Shown here piece after piece: positions 43,425 through 51,686 of a stretch of DNA of 64,000 nucleotides. Origin of the DNA: Oscillospiraceae bacterium (GTDB lineage: Bacteria; Bacillota; Clostridia; Oscillospirales; Acutalibacteraceae); NCBI GenBank assembly GCA_015066365.1, contig SVON01000004.1:1-64000 (forward strand). The letters are read 5' to 3'. The first letter of the stretch is position 1. Each line of letters opens with the position of its first letter. A program made the position numbers and the translations under genes. The notes below the pieces were generated by a model. The model was not told the DNA's origin. It did not search any database and saw only the letters and a program-made list of their open reading frames with translations.

Positions 43425-43454
43425 GTATGCACGAAACCGCTGGATTTATTTGTC
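43425..43454 (-). promoter_or_regulatory. Candidate sigma-G/sigma-F promoter of the SpoVAF/GerA gene
   Basis: On the minus strand CATACTA (43425-43431) fits the forespore -10 consensus CATWHTA, and CAAATA (43449-43454) 17 bases upstream partly fits the -35 (GNATA). It lies just after the pgeF stop. No good sigma-A boxes are seen there. Confidence 0.45.
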
Positions 43455-44282
43455 GGCGAGCGCAATAAAGGCTGCCAGACTGCCCCGGGCATCCCCGGTG
43501 ATACGGTGAGACCAAAACACGTCCGGGTGACATTTCGTACACAGGTCGGTGACCGTAATATGCTCCGGCTTGATCCCGGATTTCAACATCCAACGGCGGT
43601 TGACCTCTTGCAGATTGATGTGGAATTTGTCGCCCGGGTTGGCGGTAAAACAACCCTCGTCAAACACCGGAACCTGACAAAACGCGTCGTACACCGGGGT
43701 ATCCACCTCAAAGCAGCAATAGCCGATGGAGGGTCCGATGCCCGTCAGAATATCCTGCGGGTTGCAACCGAACGCCGCTACCATTTTCTCCACCGTCACC
43801 GCGGCGATACCGGCGGCGGTACCCCGCCACCCGGCGTGAGAGGTGGCCACCACCCGCTTGACGGGGTCCACAAAAAACAGCGGCACGCAATCCGCATACT
43901 GGGTGCACAGCACCACGTTCGGGTCATTGGTGATTAGGCCATCAATATCGGTATACTCTTTATCCCGGGTGATGCCCCGGCCACGGTCTTGCGCCGTCAC
44001 GATCTTCACATTAGCGGTGTGGGTTTGGGCAGAGATCACCACGTCCTCCGCATTCACCCGAATAGCGGCGCAAAAACGATGAAAATTCTCCCGCACCGCC
44101 GCCTCGTCATCGCCCCGTGTAAAGGAGAGGTTCATCGAAGCAAAGGTGCCCTCGCTGACCCCGCCCAAACGGGTGGAAAAGCCGTGGCGAACAAAACCCA
44201 ACGCGTCAAACGCCGGGAAGGAATAATACAACACAGCACCCTCCTGACGGGAGGACAAGGTTTTGGTTTTCGGCAGGGTCAC
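43446..44282 (-). CDS. pgeF: Laccase-domain protein, peptidoglycan editing factor PgeF
   Basis: A 278-residue YlmD/YfiH family protein. Related proteins bind copper-like sites and are linked to clearing wrong residues from peptidoglycan precursors or to purine nucleoside cleavage. GVSEGTFASMNLSF, AQTHTANV, TQYADCVPLFFVDP, TSHAGWRGTAAGIA and GIGPSIGYCCFEV contain the conserved His and Cys. The GTG at 44282 is eight bases from AGAGG and is preferred to the GTG nine bases upstream, which touches it. A promoter lies at 44316-44344. Confidence 0.93.
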   Translation of the reverse strand: MTLPKTKTLSSRQEGAVLYYSFPAFDALGFVRHGFSTRLGGVSEGTFASMNLSFTRGDDEAAVRENFHRFCAAIRVNAEDVVISAQTHTANVKIVTAQDRGRGITRDKEYTDIDGLITNDPNVVLCTQYADCVPLFFVDPVKRVVATSHAGWRGTAAGIAAVTVEKMVAAFGCNPQDILTGIGPSIGYCCFEVDTPVYDAFCQVPVFDEGCFTANPGDKFHINLQEVNRRWMLKSGIKPEHITVTDLCTKCHPDVFWSHRITGDARGSLAAFIALADK

Positions 44283-44315
44283 AAAGGCCACCTCTTTCGA
44301 GTAAATTCATCTTTT

Positions 44316-44344
44316 ATTATACGAAATTTTCGACCATAAAGCAA
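44316..44344 (-). promoter_or_regulatory. sigma-A promoter of pgeF
   Basis: TTGCTT (44339-44344), 17-base spacer, a perfect TATAAT (44316-44321) on the minus strand. Confidence 0.7.
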
Positions 44345-44402
44345 GGGAAAAGCAAAATTCCTTCCCGGTTTTTACAGAATTCTCCGTTTCGTGAATTTTT
44401 GC

Positions 44403-44431
44403 TTTACATTTGAGGAAAAATTCTATATAAT
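44403..44431 (+). promoter_or_regulatory. sigma-A promoter of prfB
   Basis: TTTACA (44403-44408), 17-base spacer, a perfect TATAAT (44426-44431). It gives a short leader of about 40 bases. Confidence 0.8.
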
Positions 44432-44479
44432 GTAATATGTAGTAATATGGAAAGTTTGCGCAGATAGGAGAGAGACACA

Positions 44480-45616
44480 ATGCTGCAATACGAAGAACTG
44501 CGACTGAAACTGGAGGGGCTGTTCCCCGCCATTGAAGATCTGGCCGGCTCCATCGGTCTGAGCCAGCTGCGCCGTGAGGCGGAGGAGCTGGACGCTCAGG
44601 CCTCCGCTCCCGGTTTTTGGGACAATATGGAGTTTGCCCAAAAGATGACCCAGAAGGCCGCCAGCGTTAAAGGTAAGATCGAAGCCTATGAAAAACTGCA
44701 GGCGGATTATCAGGATACCCTGACCCTGATCGAGTTGGCAGACGAGGCCGAGGATCTGGACCTGCTGGACGAGTGCAAGGCCGGTGTGGAAAAGGTGCAA
44801 AGCTCTATGGAAACCCAGCGTCTGGCCACCCTGCTGTCCGGCGAATACGACAACAAAAACGTCATCCTCAACTTCCAGGCCGGCACCGGCGGTACCGAGG
44901 CCCAGGACTGGACCGAGATGCTGTACCGTCTGTACACCCGTTGGGCCGAGCGCCACGGCTATCAATACAACATTCTGGACTATCAGGACGGCGACGAAGC
45001 CGGCATCAAGAGCGCCTCGATCGAGATCATCGGCGAAAACGCCTATGGCTATCTGAAGAGCGAGAACGGCGTCCACCGTCTGGTGCGCATCTCCCCCTTT
45101 GACTCCTCCGGTCGCCGCCAGACCTCTTTTGCCGCGCTGGAGGTCATCCCCCAGCTGGACAACAACACCGAGGTAGACATCCGCCCCGAGGATATCAAGA
45201 TGGACGTATTCCGCTCCTCCGGTGCCGGTGGTCAGCACATCAACAAGACCTCCTCGGCGGTGCGTCTGACCCACATCCCCACCGGCATCGTGGTGGCCTG
45301 CCAGAACGAACGCAGTCAGTTCCAGAACCGCGATAAATGTATGGAAATGCTGAAGTCCAAGCTGGTGAAGATCAAAGAACAAGAGCATCTGGATAAGCTC
45401 AGCGACATCAAGGGCGCTCAGGCCCAGATCGCTTGGGGCAGCCAGATCCGCTCCTATGTGTTTATGCCCTATACCCTGGCCAAGGATACCCGCACCGGCT
45501 TTGAGAGCGGCAACATCCAGGCCGTAATGGACGGCGAGATCGATGGCTTTATCAACGCCTATCTGCAAGCTCTGGCCAACAACACTCTGGGTAACGCCTC
45601 TGCCGCAGACGACTAA
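44480..45616 (+). CDS. prfB: Peptide chain release factor 2
   Basis: Reads UGA and UAA stop codons. It has 378 residues in one continuous frame, so it lacks the programmed frameshift site that autoregulates prfB in many bacteria. The stop-codon anticodon tripeptide SPF is in VRISPFDSSG, and the peptidyl-hydrolysis motif GGQ is in SSGAGGQHINKTSS. AGGAGAG lies before the ATG. It is followed without a clear terminator by the CAP-domain gene on the same strand. Confidence 0.96.
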   Translation: MLQYEELRLKLEGLFPAIEDLAGSIGLSQLRREAEELDAQASAPGFWDNMEFAQKMTQKAASVKGKIEAYEKLQADYQDTLTLIELADEAEDLDLLDECKAGVEKVQSSMETQRLATLLSGEYDNKNVILNFQAGTGGTEAQDWTEMLYRLYTRWAERHGYQYNILDYQDGDEAGIKSASIEIIGENAYGYLKSENGVHRLVRISPFDSSGRRQTSFAALEVIPQLDNNTEVDIRPEDIKMDVFRSSGAGGQHINKTSSAVRLTHIPTGIVVACQNERSQFQNRDKCMEMLKSKLVKIKEQEHLDKLSDIKGAQAQIAWGSQIRSYVFMPYTLAKDTRTGFESGNIQAVMDGEIDGFINAYLQALANNTLGNASAADD

Positions 45617-45680
45617 CACAGCTGATTAGTACTTGGAATCCCTCTATACAGTATCACGCGACAAAAAGGAGGCCATTATC

Positions 45681-47627
45681 ATGGAAACACAAATCAAACC
45701 TCTTCGGCAACGCGCTCTGGCTCTGACTCTTTCGCTGGTTATGCTGCTAACGCTGATTGTCCCCTTGTCGGTCAGCGCCGACCATAACCACGACGAGCCC
45801 ATTGACCTGGACGCCACCTACGGCCCGCTGATCAAAACGGCCATCCAAGGCGAGTGCAACTACAAACTGGCCTACGAGGTGCTGGATAAGGTGAATGCTG
45901 AGCGCAAAAAGGTGAAGAAGCCCGCTCTGGAAATGGACAAAACGATGCTGGAATGCGCCATGCAACGCGCCTCTGAGTGCGCCCTGCGGTACGACCACAT
46001 CCGTCCCTCCGGCGAATCCTGTTTCACCATCCTCACAAATCACAAGGGCGCCGGCGAGAATATCGCCGCCGGCCAGCTCACCCCCGCCGAGGTGATGCAG
46101 GACTGGATGAACTCCCCCGGTCACAAGCGCAACATTCTGGACGAAAACAACATAGGCTATCAGTCCGTCGGTATCGGTGTGTTTTATGTGAACGGCACCT
46201 ATTACTGGTGCCAGCTGTTTAACGGCCTGAAAAAGCAGGCGAATCCCCCCCAAGGGAAAAAACCGGTGACCGAAACCCATGTGGTGGAGGCTCGTGCCGG
46301 TCTGCTGGACCTGTCCATCAACCACACCTCTCTCTCTCTGAAAACCGGCGAAACCGCCACCCTGATGGTGAAAAACAACAACCCGGGGTTCCCCTGTTAC
46401 GAGCATCTGCTGGACCCCTCCGGGCTGTCCTTTGTCCCGGAGCAAAACGGTGTGGTGGAGATCTCCGCCTCCGGCGTAGTCACCCCCGTCGGTGATGGCA
46501 GCACCAACATTCTGGTGCAATCCAAAAACGGTATCACCCTATTCACCGTGCCGGTCACCGCCGAAAACGCCAAGCTCACCGGCTCTCTGGCTTCCAACGA
46601 CGGTAAGCCCAGAATCATCTGGAACAAGGTGACCGGTGCCACCTCCTACCGCGTTTATAAGTGCGTGTATCAGAACGGCAAATGGTCTGAATCGGAACTG
46701 CTGAAAAAGGCGAAAACCGTCTTATCGGTCACCGATAAGAACATTACCTCCGGCACCAAGGTGCGGTATAAGCTGTACGCCTACAAAGGCAGTCAGCGTA
46801 TGGAGGGTGGTCTCACCTTTATCACCACCTATCTGGATCAGCCCACGGTGCAGGTAGCCAACCTCCCCATGGGTGTCAAGATCAGTTGGAACAAGGTGAC
46901 CGGTGCCAGCTATTACAAGGTCTACCGCAGCACCTATTCCGACAGCCACTGGTCGGACTACACCTATTACAAATCCACTAAAACGCTGGAATACACCGAC
47001 ACTAAGGTAACCTCCGGCAAAAAGGTGCGCTACACCGTTTACGCCCAATACGGCAGCTATCAGAGTGCCTATAAGACCGGCGTGAGCACCCTGTATCTGG
47101 CGCAGCCCACCACCAAGGTGACCAACGCCCCCAAGGGGGCGGCCATCACCTGGACCAAGGTGACCGGCGCCACCTCGTACAAGATCTACAAGAGCACCTA
47201 CAAAAACGGCAAATGGTCGGAGTATTCCTACTACAAGGCCAGCACCGGCACCACCTATACCGACACGAAGGTACAGTCCGGTGACAAGGTGCGCTATACC
47301 GTTTACGCCTGCAACGGCAGCTATAAGAGCGCCGAAAAAGCCGGCGTAGAAACCACCTATCTGTCCCAACCTACGGTAAAGCTGTCCAAAGCCACCAAGG
47401 GCGTCAAAATCAGTTGGAACAAGGTGACCGGTGCCACCACCTACAAGGTGTACAAGAGCGTGTATAAAAACGGCAAATGGTCCGCGTATACCGCCTTGAC
47501 CACCACCAAAAGCGTTACCTACACCGACACCAAGGTGAAGGCAAAGGAAAAAGTGCGCTATATCGTCTACGCTTACAGCGGTAACTATAAGAGCGCCGAA
47601 ATGACCGGTGTCAGCATCACCCGCTAA
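45681..47627 (+). CDS. Secreted CAP-domain protein with tandem Fn3-like repeats
   Basis: A 648-residue exported protein. The start at 45681 has AAGGAGG nine bases upstream. Signal peptide about 1-33 with cleavage near SVSA. The CAP/SCP domain (about 50-190) shows LDKVNAERKK, YDHIRPSGES, GENIAAG, WMNSPGHKRNIL and VGIGVFYVNGTYYWCQLF, a fold found in secreted cysteine-rich/PR-1 proteins. A beta-rich spacer with a possible Ig-like unit (about 220-305) follows. Then four repeats of about 88 residues each (about 305-645) with the pattern SWNKVTGATSYKVYKS and a KVRYTVYA strand. It probably acts outside the cell; the CAP domain substrate is not known. Confidence 0.88.
   Translation: METQIKPLRQRALALTLSLVMLLTLIVPLSVSADHNHDEPIDLDATYGPLIKTAIQGECNYKLAYEVLDKVNAERKKVKKPALEMDKTMLECAMQRASECALRYDHIRPSGESCFTILTNHKGAGENIAAGQLTPAEVMQDWMNSPGHKRNILDENNIGYQSVGIGVFYVNGTYYWCQLFNGLKKQANPPQGKKPVTETHVVEARAGLLDLSINHTSLSLKTGETATLMVKNNNPGFPCYEHLLDPSGLSFVPEQNGVVEISASGVVTPVGDGSTNILVQSKNGITLFTVPVTAENAKLTGSLASNDGKPRIIWNKVTGATSYRVYKCVYQNGKWSESELLKKAKTVLSVTDKNITSGTKVRYKLYAYKGSQRMEGGLTFITTYLDQPTVQVANLPMGVKISWNKVTGASYYKVYRSTYSDSHWSDYTYYKSTKTLEYTDTKVTSGKKVRYTVYAQYGSYQSAYKTGVSTLYLAQPTTKVTNAPKGAAITWTKVTGATSYKIYKSTYKNGKWSEYSYYKASTGTTYTDTKVQSGDKVRYTVYACNGSYKSAEKAGVETTYLSQPTVKLSKATKGVKISWNKVTGATTYKVYKSVYKNGKWSAYTALTTTKSVTYTDTKVKAKEKVRYIVYAYSGNYKSAEMTGVSITR
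46590..47610 (+). repeat. Four tandem coding repeats in the CAP-domain protein
   Basis: Each unit is roughly 255-280 bases and encodes the same pattern: a WNKVTGAxxYxVY strand, YKNGKWS, a TYTDTKV strand and a KVRYxVYAxxGxYxSA strand. Units 3 and 4 are the most alike. This suggests expansion by recombination, so copy number may differ between strains. Confidence 0.8.
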
Positions 47628-47634
47628 CCCAACG

Positions 47635-47671
47635 CAAAAAAGGCCACCCCAAATGGGGCGGCCTTTTTTTA
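47635..47671. terminator. Bidirectional terminator between the CAP gene and the DUF6472-like gene
   Basis: AAAAAAGGCCACCCCA and TGGGGCGGCCTTTTTTT with an AA loop and one mismatch. It serves both converging genes. Confidence 0.88.
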
Positions 47672-47848
47672 GTTCTGTTTGCGCACGATGCGGTATTCAT
47701 CCCGCACCCGGTAATAGGGGCATTTGGTACGTCCGGACAGCAGAAACCGCTCGTATTCGTCCATATCCAGATTCATCAGGCACTCATAGGTGTCGGTTTC
47801 CTCGTCGTAATCGTAATTGTCGCAATCCTCACAACGGATGTCCTGCAT
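47669..47848 (-). CDS. Small Cys-containing protein, DUF6472-like (59 residues)
   Basis: MQDIRCEDCDNYDYDEETDT begins a very acidic protein with Cys at positions 6, 9, 22 and 43 (CxxC plus two), and ends with FRDEY-like RDEYRIVRKQN. It resembles the DUF6472 family of short Clostridia proteins, which have the same YYRxxDEYxIVRKQ tail. The Cys pattern suggests a metal-binding site. AGGAGG lies eight bases before the ATG. It starts four bases after the glycosyltransferase gene, so they form one unit. Confidence 0.75.
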   Translation of the reverse strand: MQDIRCEDCDNYDYDEETDTYECLMNLDMDEYERFLLSGRTKCPYYRVRDEYRIVRKQN

Positions 47849-47851
47849 ACC

Positions 47852-48793
47852 TTATCCCTCCTCGTAGGTGAGGTATTCCTTGGCGATGTAGATGGGGCGA
47901 TGCTTGCCCTGGATGTATATACGGGCAATATACTCGCCAATGATGCCCAATGTAATCAAAATCAAGCCGCCAATCAGCAAAATCAACGCGATAATGGTGG
48001 GATAACCACTGGGGAACGCCCTCCCGCAGGCGTATTTCTCCACCACCAACACAAGGGTATACACCAGGGATAAAAACGCCATCAGACTGCCGGTACCGAT
48101 GGCAATCTTCAACGGGAAGGTGGTGTAAGAAATAATGCCGTTGAGGGCGTATTTGGTCAGCTTCCAGAAAGACCAGGTGGTGGTGCCGTGCTTGCGTTGT
48201 TCCGCCATGTAGGGAATGTAGTGGGTGTGAAAACCCACCCAGGAAAAGATGCCCTTGGAGAATCGATGCACCTCGGTCACGTCCAGCAGCGCCAACGCCA
48301 CCGACCGACGGAAGGTGCGAAAATCGCTGGCTCCCTCGTGCAGGTCAATGTCGCAAATGCGGTCCATAATGCGGTAAAAGCGCTTTTTACACCAGGAGGT
48401 GAAGCGCCCCTCAATACGGTTCTCCTGATAGGCCGCCACGCTGTCGTAATCGGGATTATTGTCCAAGAACTCCACCATCTGAAGCACAATATCCGGGCTC
48501 TGCTGCAGGTCGGCATCCAGCAGAGTCACGTAGTCACCCGCTGCCTTCTGAATACCGGCATACATCGCCGCCTCTTTGCCAAAATTGCGTGACAAGTTAA
48601 CGAGCTTTACAGGGCACAAGCCCGCTTGACGCAGGGCTTTGAGCGCCTCCCAGGTGCGATCCTGACTGCCATCGTTGACAAACACCAGCTCATAGGAATC
48701 CACCCGTCCGGAGAAGGCTTTGACACACGCCTCCTGCAACGGGGCCACGTTCAGCTCTTCGTTATAGCAAGGGATTACCACAGATAATTTCAT
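47852..48793 (-). CDS. GtrB/DPM1-type family 2 glycosyltransferase, membrane-anchored
   Basis: A 313-residue enzyme. The GT-A domain (about 1-220) has LSVVIPCYNEELNV, ELVFVNDGSQDRT, SRNFGKEAAMYAG and the metal-binding LLDADLQQSP. Two C-terminal membrane helices (about 228-255 and 265-292) follow. It is close to GtrB/YfdH proteins, which put a sugar on undecaprenyl phosphate at the membrane. The start at 48793 has GGAGGG upstream; a longer frame upstream runs through the promoter. The sugar cannot be read. Confidence 0.93.
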   Translation of the reverse strand: MKLSVVIPCYNEELNVAPLQEACVKAFSGRVDSYELVFVNDGSQDRTWEALKALRQAGLCPVKLVNLSRNFGKEAAMYAGIQKAAGDYVTLLDADLQQSPDIVLQMVEFLDNNPDYDSVAAYQENRIEGRFTSWCKKRFYRIMDRICDIDLHEGASDFRTFRRSVALALLDVTEVHRFSKGIFSWVGFHTHYIPYMAEQRKHGTTTWSFWKLTKYALNGIISYTTFPLKIAIGTGSLMAFLSLVYTLVLVVEKYACGRAFPSGYPTIIALILLIGGLILITLGIIGEYIARIYIQGKHRPIYIAKEYLTYEEG

Positions 48794-48827
48794 TCGTTTC
48801 CCTCCTTCGGGAATAAACATCCTTATC

Positions 48828-48856
48828 AGTATATCAAATTCTGTCACTTTTGGCAA
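48828..48856 (-). promoter_or_regulatory. sigma-A promoter of the glycosyltransferase gene
   Basis: TTGCCA (48851-48856), 17-base spacer, TATACT (48828-48833) on the minus strand. It is divergent to the promoter of the TraB-family gene. Confidence 0.75.
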
Positions 48857-48866
48857 GTACCCTTGG

Positions 48867-48895
48867 TTGCAAATTCTGCGCGCTTGTGGTATGAT
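48867..48895 (+). promoter_or_regulatory. sigma-A promoter of the TraB-family lipoprotein gene
   Basis: TTGCAA (48867-48872), 17-base spacer, TATGAT (48890-48895), with TG two bases ahead of the -10. Confidence 0.75.
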
Positions 48896-48917
48896 AAGCA
48901 AAAAGGAGGTTGACCCT

Positions 48918-49946
48918 ATGAAATGCAAACGACTATTCGCACTGTTATTGGCGACTTTGCTTCTGCTCTGCGCCGGATGCGGCGAGGCTCCGGCACCGGG
49001 GGCAGAGCTACCGGCTCCCTCCGGTAGCACCACCAACGTGTCTGACGTAGAGAACCCTGACGCAAATGCTTCCACCCCGTCTCAGAATAGCGGCACCGCG
49101 CAGTCGGCCATCCAGCCGCTGCTGTACAAGGTAGCCGATGCCAAAGGAAACGAGGCCTATCTGTTCGGCTCCATCCACGTGGGACGGGAGAACTTCTATC
49201 CCCTCCCCGACTACGTGACCAACGCCTTTCATCAATCGGATAAACTGGCGGTGGAATTTGACGTGTTGGCCTTTGAAAAGGACGTTACCGCCCAGACCGA
49301 AGCCCTTACCCAGCTGATGTATCTGGACGGCACCACCATCAAGGATCACATCCCCGAGCAACTATACAAAGATGCCGTCGCCATTATGACCAAGCACGGC
49401 GAATACACCGCGGTGCTGGATTATTACTACCCCTCTATTTGGTCCAGTTTTATCGATAACTACACCGTTCCGGAGGGGGCCACCGATCTGGGCATCGACG
49501 TAAACCTGATCCAGATGGCCTACGATAGCAACAAGCCGGTGGTGGACGTGGAGTCTGCCGCGTTGCAGTATGGGATGATGGCCAACTACTCTGAGCCGTT
49601 GCAGGAGATGCTGCTGGAAAGCTCTGTGGAAGGGTATAAAAACGACGCTGCCGAAGCCGTTGAGGAAATGCTGGATATCTGGGCCTCCGGCGATGCCGAC
49701 CGATTCCGCCAATTTCTGGAAGCCGAGGACGACTCTCTCTCCACCCCAGAGGAGCAGGCTCTCTACGCCGAATACCAAAAGGCGATGATGACCGACCGGG
49801 ATGCCGGTATGGTCCGGTTTGTCAAACAGGCGGTTGCCTCCGGCGACACCGTCTTTGTGTGTGTGGGTGCCGCCCACGTGATGGGCAAAAACGGGATGCT
49901 GGATCAACTGAAAGCCGCCGGTTATACCATCACGCAAGTACGCTAA
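48918..49946 (+). CDS. TraB/GumN-family lipoprotein
   Basis: A 342-residue lipoprotein. Signal peptide with lipobox LLCAGC, then a Ser/Pro/Asn-rich linker (about 22-65). The TraB domain has YLFGSIHVG near residue 78, with Glu-rich central helices, and ends with VGAAHVMGKNGM. The two GxxHxG motifs are the signature of this family, thought to be metallo-enzymes or peptidase-like; some are linked to secreted peptides. AAGGAGG lies eight bases before the ATG. It is monocistronic. Confidence 0.9.
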   Translation: MKCKRLFALLLATLLLLCAGCGEAPAPGAELPAPSGSTTNVSDVENPDANASTPSQNSGTAQSAIQPLLYKVADAKGNEAYLFGSIHVGRENFYPLPDYVTNAFHQSDKLAVEFDVLAFEKDVTAQTEALTQLMYLDGTTIKDHIPEQLYKDAVAIMTKHGEYTAVLDYYYPSIWSSFIDNYTVPEGATDLGIDVNLIQMAYDSNKPVVDVESAALQYGMMANYSEPLQEMLLESSVEGYKNDAAEAVEEMLDIWASGDADRFRQFLEAEDDSLSTPEEQALYAEYQKAMMTDRDAGMVRFVKQAVASGDTVFVCVGAAHVMGKNGMLDQLKAAGYTITQVR

Positions 49947-49953
49947 AAGAATG

Positions 49954-49989
49954 AAAAAAAGCACCTGCCGTTGGCAGGTGCTTTTTTCA
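49954..49989. terminator. Bidirectional terminator between the TraB-family gene and the phosphoesterase gene
   Basis: AAAAAAAGCACCTGCC and GGCAGGTGCTTTTTT with a GTT loop. It ends immediately at the phosphoesterase stop codon. Confidence 0.9.
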
Positions 49990-51486
49990 TTAAGGTGATT
50001 GCTTCTTTTTACGCAGCAGCAGGAAAATACCCACACCGATGGCAAACACCACCAGTACGCCGCCGGCACCGATCAGCGCCAACACAGGTCCGGAAAGCCC
50101 CTCCTCCTCTGCTCCGACGATCACGTCCGGGGTTTCTTCCTCAGACTCCGTTTGCGTGTCTTGAACGGCTCCGCTTACCGGGGTGCTCCCCTGTGTCTGG
50201 GAAGGATCGGCAGAACTGCTCACCGTTTGAGTAGCGGCGGTGGTGTCCGTACCGCTCCCCGCTGTGGTGTCCCCGCTACTGGGGATGGCATTGGTTGCCG
50301 TAGGCGCCTTTGTACCGGTAGTCTTATTAACCGCCACGCCACTGCCCACCGTAGCGGTGGTCGTGGTGGTGGTCGTAGGCTTGGTCACCTGACCCGGCAT
50401 AGGGGGATCCACCGCCACGTCGGCGGTGGCGGTCACCTTGCGGGAGGAAGCATACACCCGGGTGTCCGGTTCGGCGTGATACCCCTTTTGACTGTAATCC
50501 GGGTGCCAGATACCGGCGGATTTCAGATTATGGATGCCGTACTGGTTTTTCGCCAGATTCACGTTGCCGTCGTAGCGGGTGATGATCACCTCGTTGCCTT
50601 TGATGCGGAACACGCTCATGGTCACGGTGGCGTCACAGGCCTCCTCCGAGGTGCTGTAATAGCCGATGTAGCCGGCGTTCATATAGGTAAATTTGATGGC
50701 GCAGGGTTGGTGCCCTTTCTTTTCGCCGGTGCACACCTCCATCTTATCCCCTTTTTTGAGATAGATCGCACTGCCACCCATAAAATCGGCGTACCCGCCG
50801 GAGTGGTCGTGACCGTACAGGAAGATGATGTTGAGGCCCTTGGCACCGGCCTCGTTAAGCACGTCCACCAGCAGCTTACCGTGGATGGCGCTGCCCTCTT
50901 TGATGGTACGGTTGCCCCAATGCAGACCCACGTGGCTAAGTATGAAGATGGGTTTGTTCCAACCGATCTTCACCTTTTCATCCAGATACTTTTTCAGATT
51001 GGCGGCGGTCTTCTGAACCACGCCCAGGCTATAATCCCAGTTATACTGCAGATACTGGTCCTCGTGAATGACGTACGCACCGTATTTACCCGAGGCGGGG
51101 TCGTTGTTGCCGGCCTTGCTCAGCCCCACCGTATCCTCCGGGTCGTGATTCCCCTGCACAAAGGTCATATTGCTGCCCACAATGGGGGTGAACAGCCGTT
51201 TCAGCGTGCCTAAGCCGTAAGAACTTTGGCCCTGGTTTTCATCCACCGAGTTTAAGGTATAGTCACCGCAGAAAAAGGCTCCGTCCGCCTTGGTGATGCC
51301 GTGCATCTCCATCGTTGCCAACACCTGCTCGATGCGGCTGGTATTGTGAGCCGCCACCTGAAAGTCCGAACCGGCGATCAGGACGGTCTCCTTCTCTGCC
51401 GCCGCCACCGGGGGGATCACCGAGGGCATCGGCACCAGCGTTAAAAGTAAGGCTAAGGTAAGCAAAACTCCGCAAATCCGTTTCAT
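49990..51486 (-). CDS. Secreted, C-terminally anchored calcineurin-like metallophosphoesterase
   Basis: A 498-residue exported protein. The start at 51486 has AGGAGG eight bases upstream and gives a signal peptide (about 1-30). The phosphoesterase domain (about 35-320) has GSDFQV (position of the usual DxH), CGDYTLN, VQGNHDPED, SHVGLHW and GHDHSGG. A Thr/Ser-rich linker (about 375-455) follows. A C-terminal membrane helix (about 467-490) is followed by RKKKQSP and no LPxTG. The first metal-binding motif reads D-F-Q where the family has D-x-H. The substrate is unknown. Confidence 0.87.
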   Translation of the reverse strand: MKRICGVLLTLALLLTLVPMPSVIPPVAAAEKETVLIAGSDFQVAAHNTSRIEQVLATMEMHGITKADGAFFCGDYTLNSVDENQGQSSYGLGTLKRLFTPIVGSNMTFVQGNHDPEDTVGLSKAGNNDPASGKYGAYVIHEDQYLQYNWDYSLGVVQKTAANLKKYLDEKVKIGWNKPIFILSHVGLHWGNRTIKEGSAIHGKLLVDVLNEAGAKGLNIIFLYGHDHSGGYADFMGGSAIYLKKGDKMEVCTGEKKGHQPCAIKFTYMNAGYIGYYSTSEEACDATVTMSVFRIKGNEVIITRYDGNVNLAKNQYGIHNLKSAGIWHPDYSQKGYHAEPDTRVYASSRKVTATADVAVDPPMPGQVTKPTTTTTTTATVGSGVAVNKTTGTKAPTATNAIPSSGDTTAGSGTDTTAATQTVSSSADPSQTQGSTPVSGAVQDTQTESEEETPDVIVGAEEEGLSGPVLALIGAGGVLVVFAIGVGIFLLLRKKKQSP

Positions 51487-51580
51487 TAAGAAATCCTCCT
51501 GAATGTTTATGTAACATATTCTAGCATGAAGCAAAAGAAAATGCAAGATTATCATCTTTTCGGGTTCTACATCCCCGACC

Positions 51581-51680
51581 GAGCATAAAAATTGGGAGAT
51601 GGGCAAAAGCCCATCTCCCAATTTTGGAAAGGTAGCATAAAATAACTACCCTACTCGTATGGGGCTGAACTCACGAGAAA
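51581..51680 (-). repeat. Repeat copy A: 17-base inverted repeat and flank, downstream of the barstar-like gene
   Basis: GAGCATAAAAATTGGGAGAT starts a 55-base block repeated at 52723-52777 (copy B), with more divergent flank up to CTCACGAG. The block contains a perfect 17-base inverted repeat (51588-51604 with 51609-51625) and an AAAA loop. On the minus strand it ends in TTTTTATG, so it also serves as a terminator for the barstar-like gene. A third, shorter copy C lies after tRNA-Leu. Confidence 0.85.
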
Positions 51681-51686
51681 CTATTC

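Noticed and set aside
44480..44600. A programmed frameshift in prfB
   Set aside because: The frame is continuous from ATG to stop and no CTTTGA slip site follows a Shine-Dalgarno-like element.
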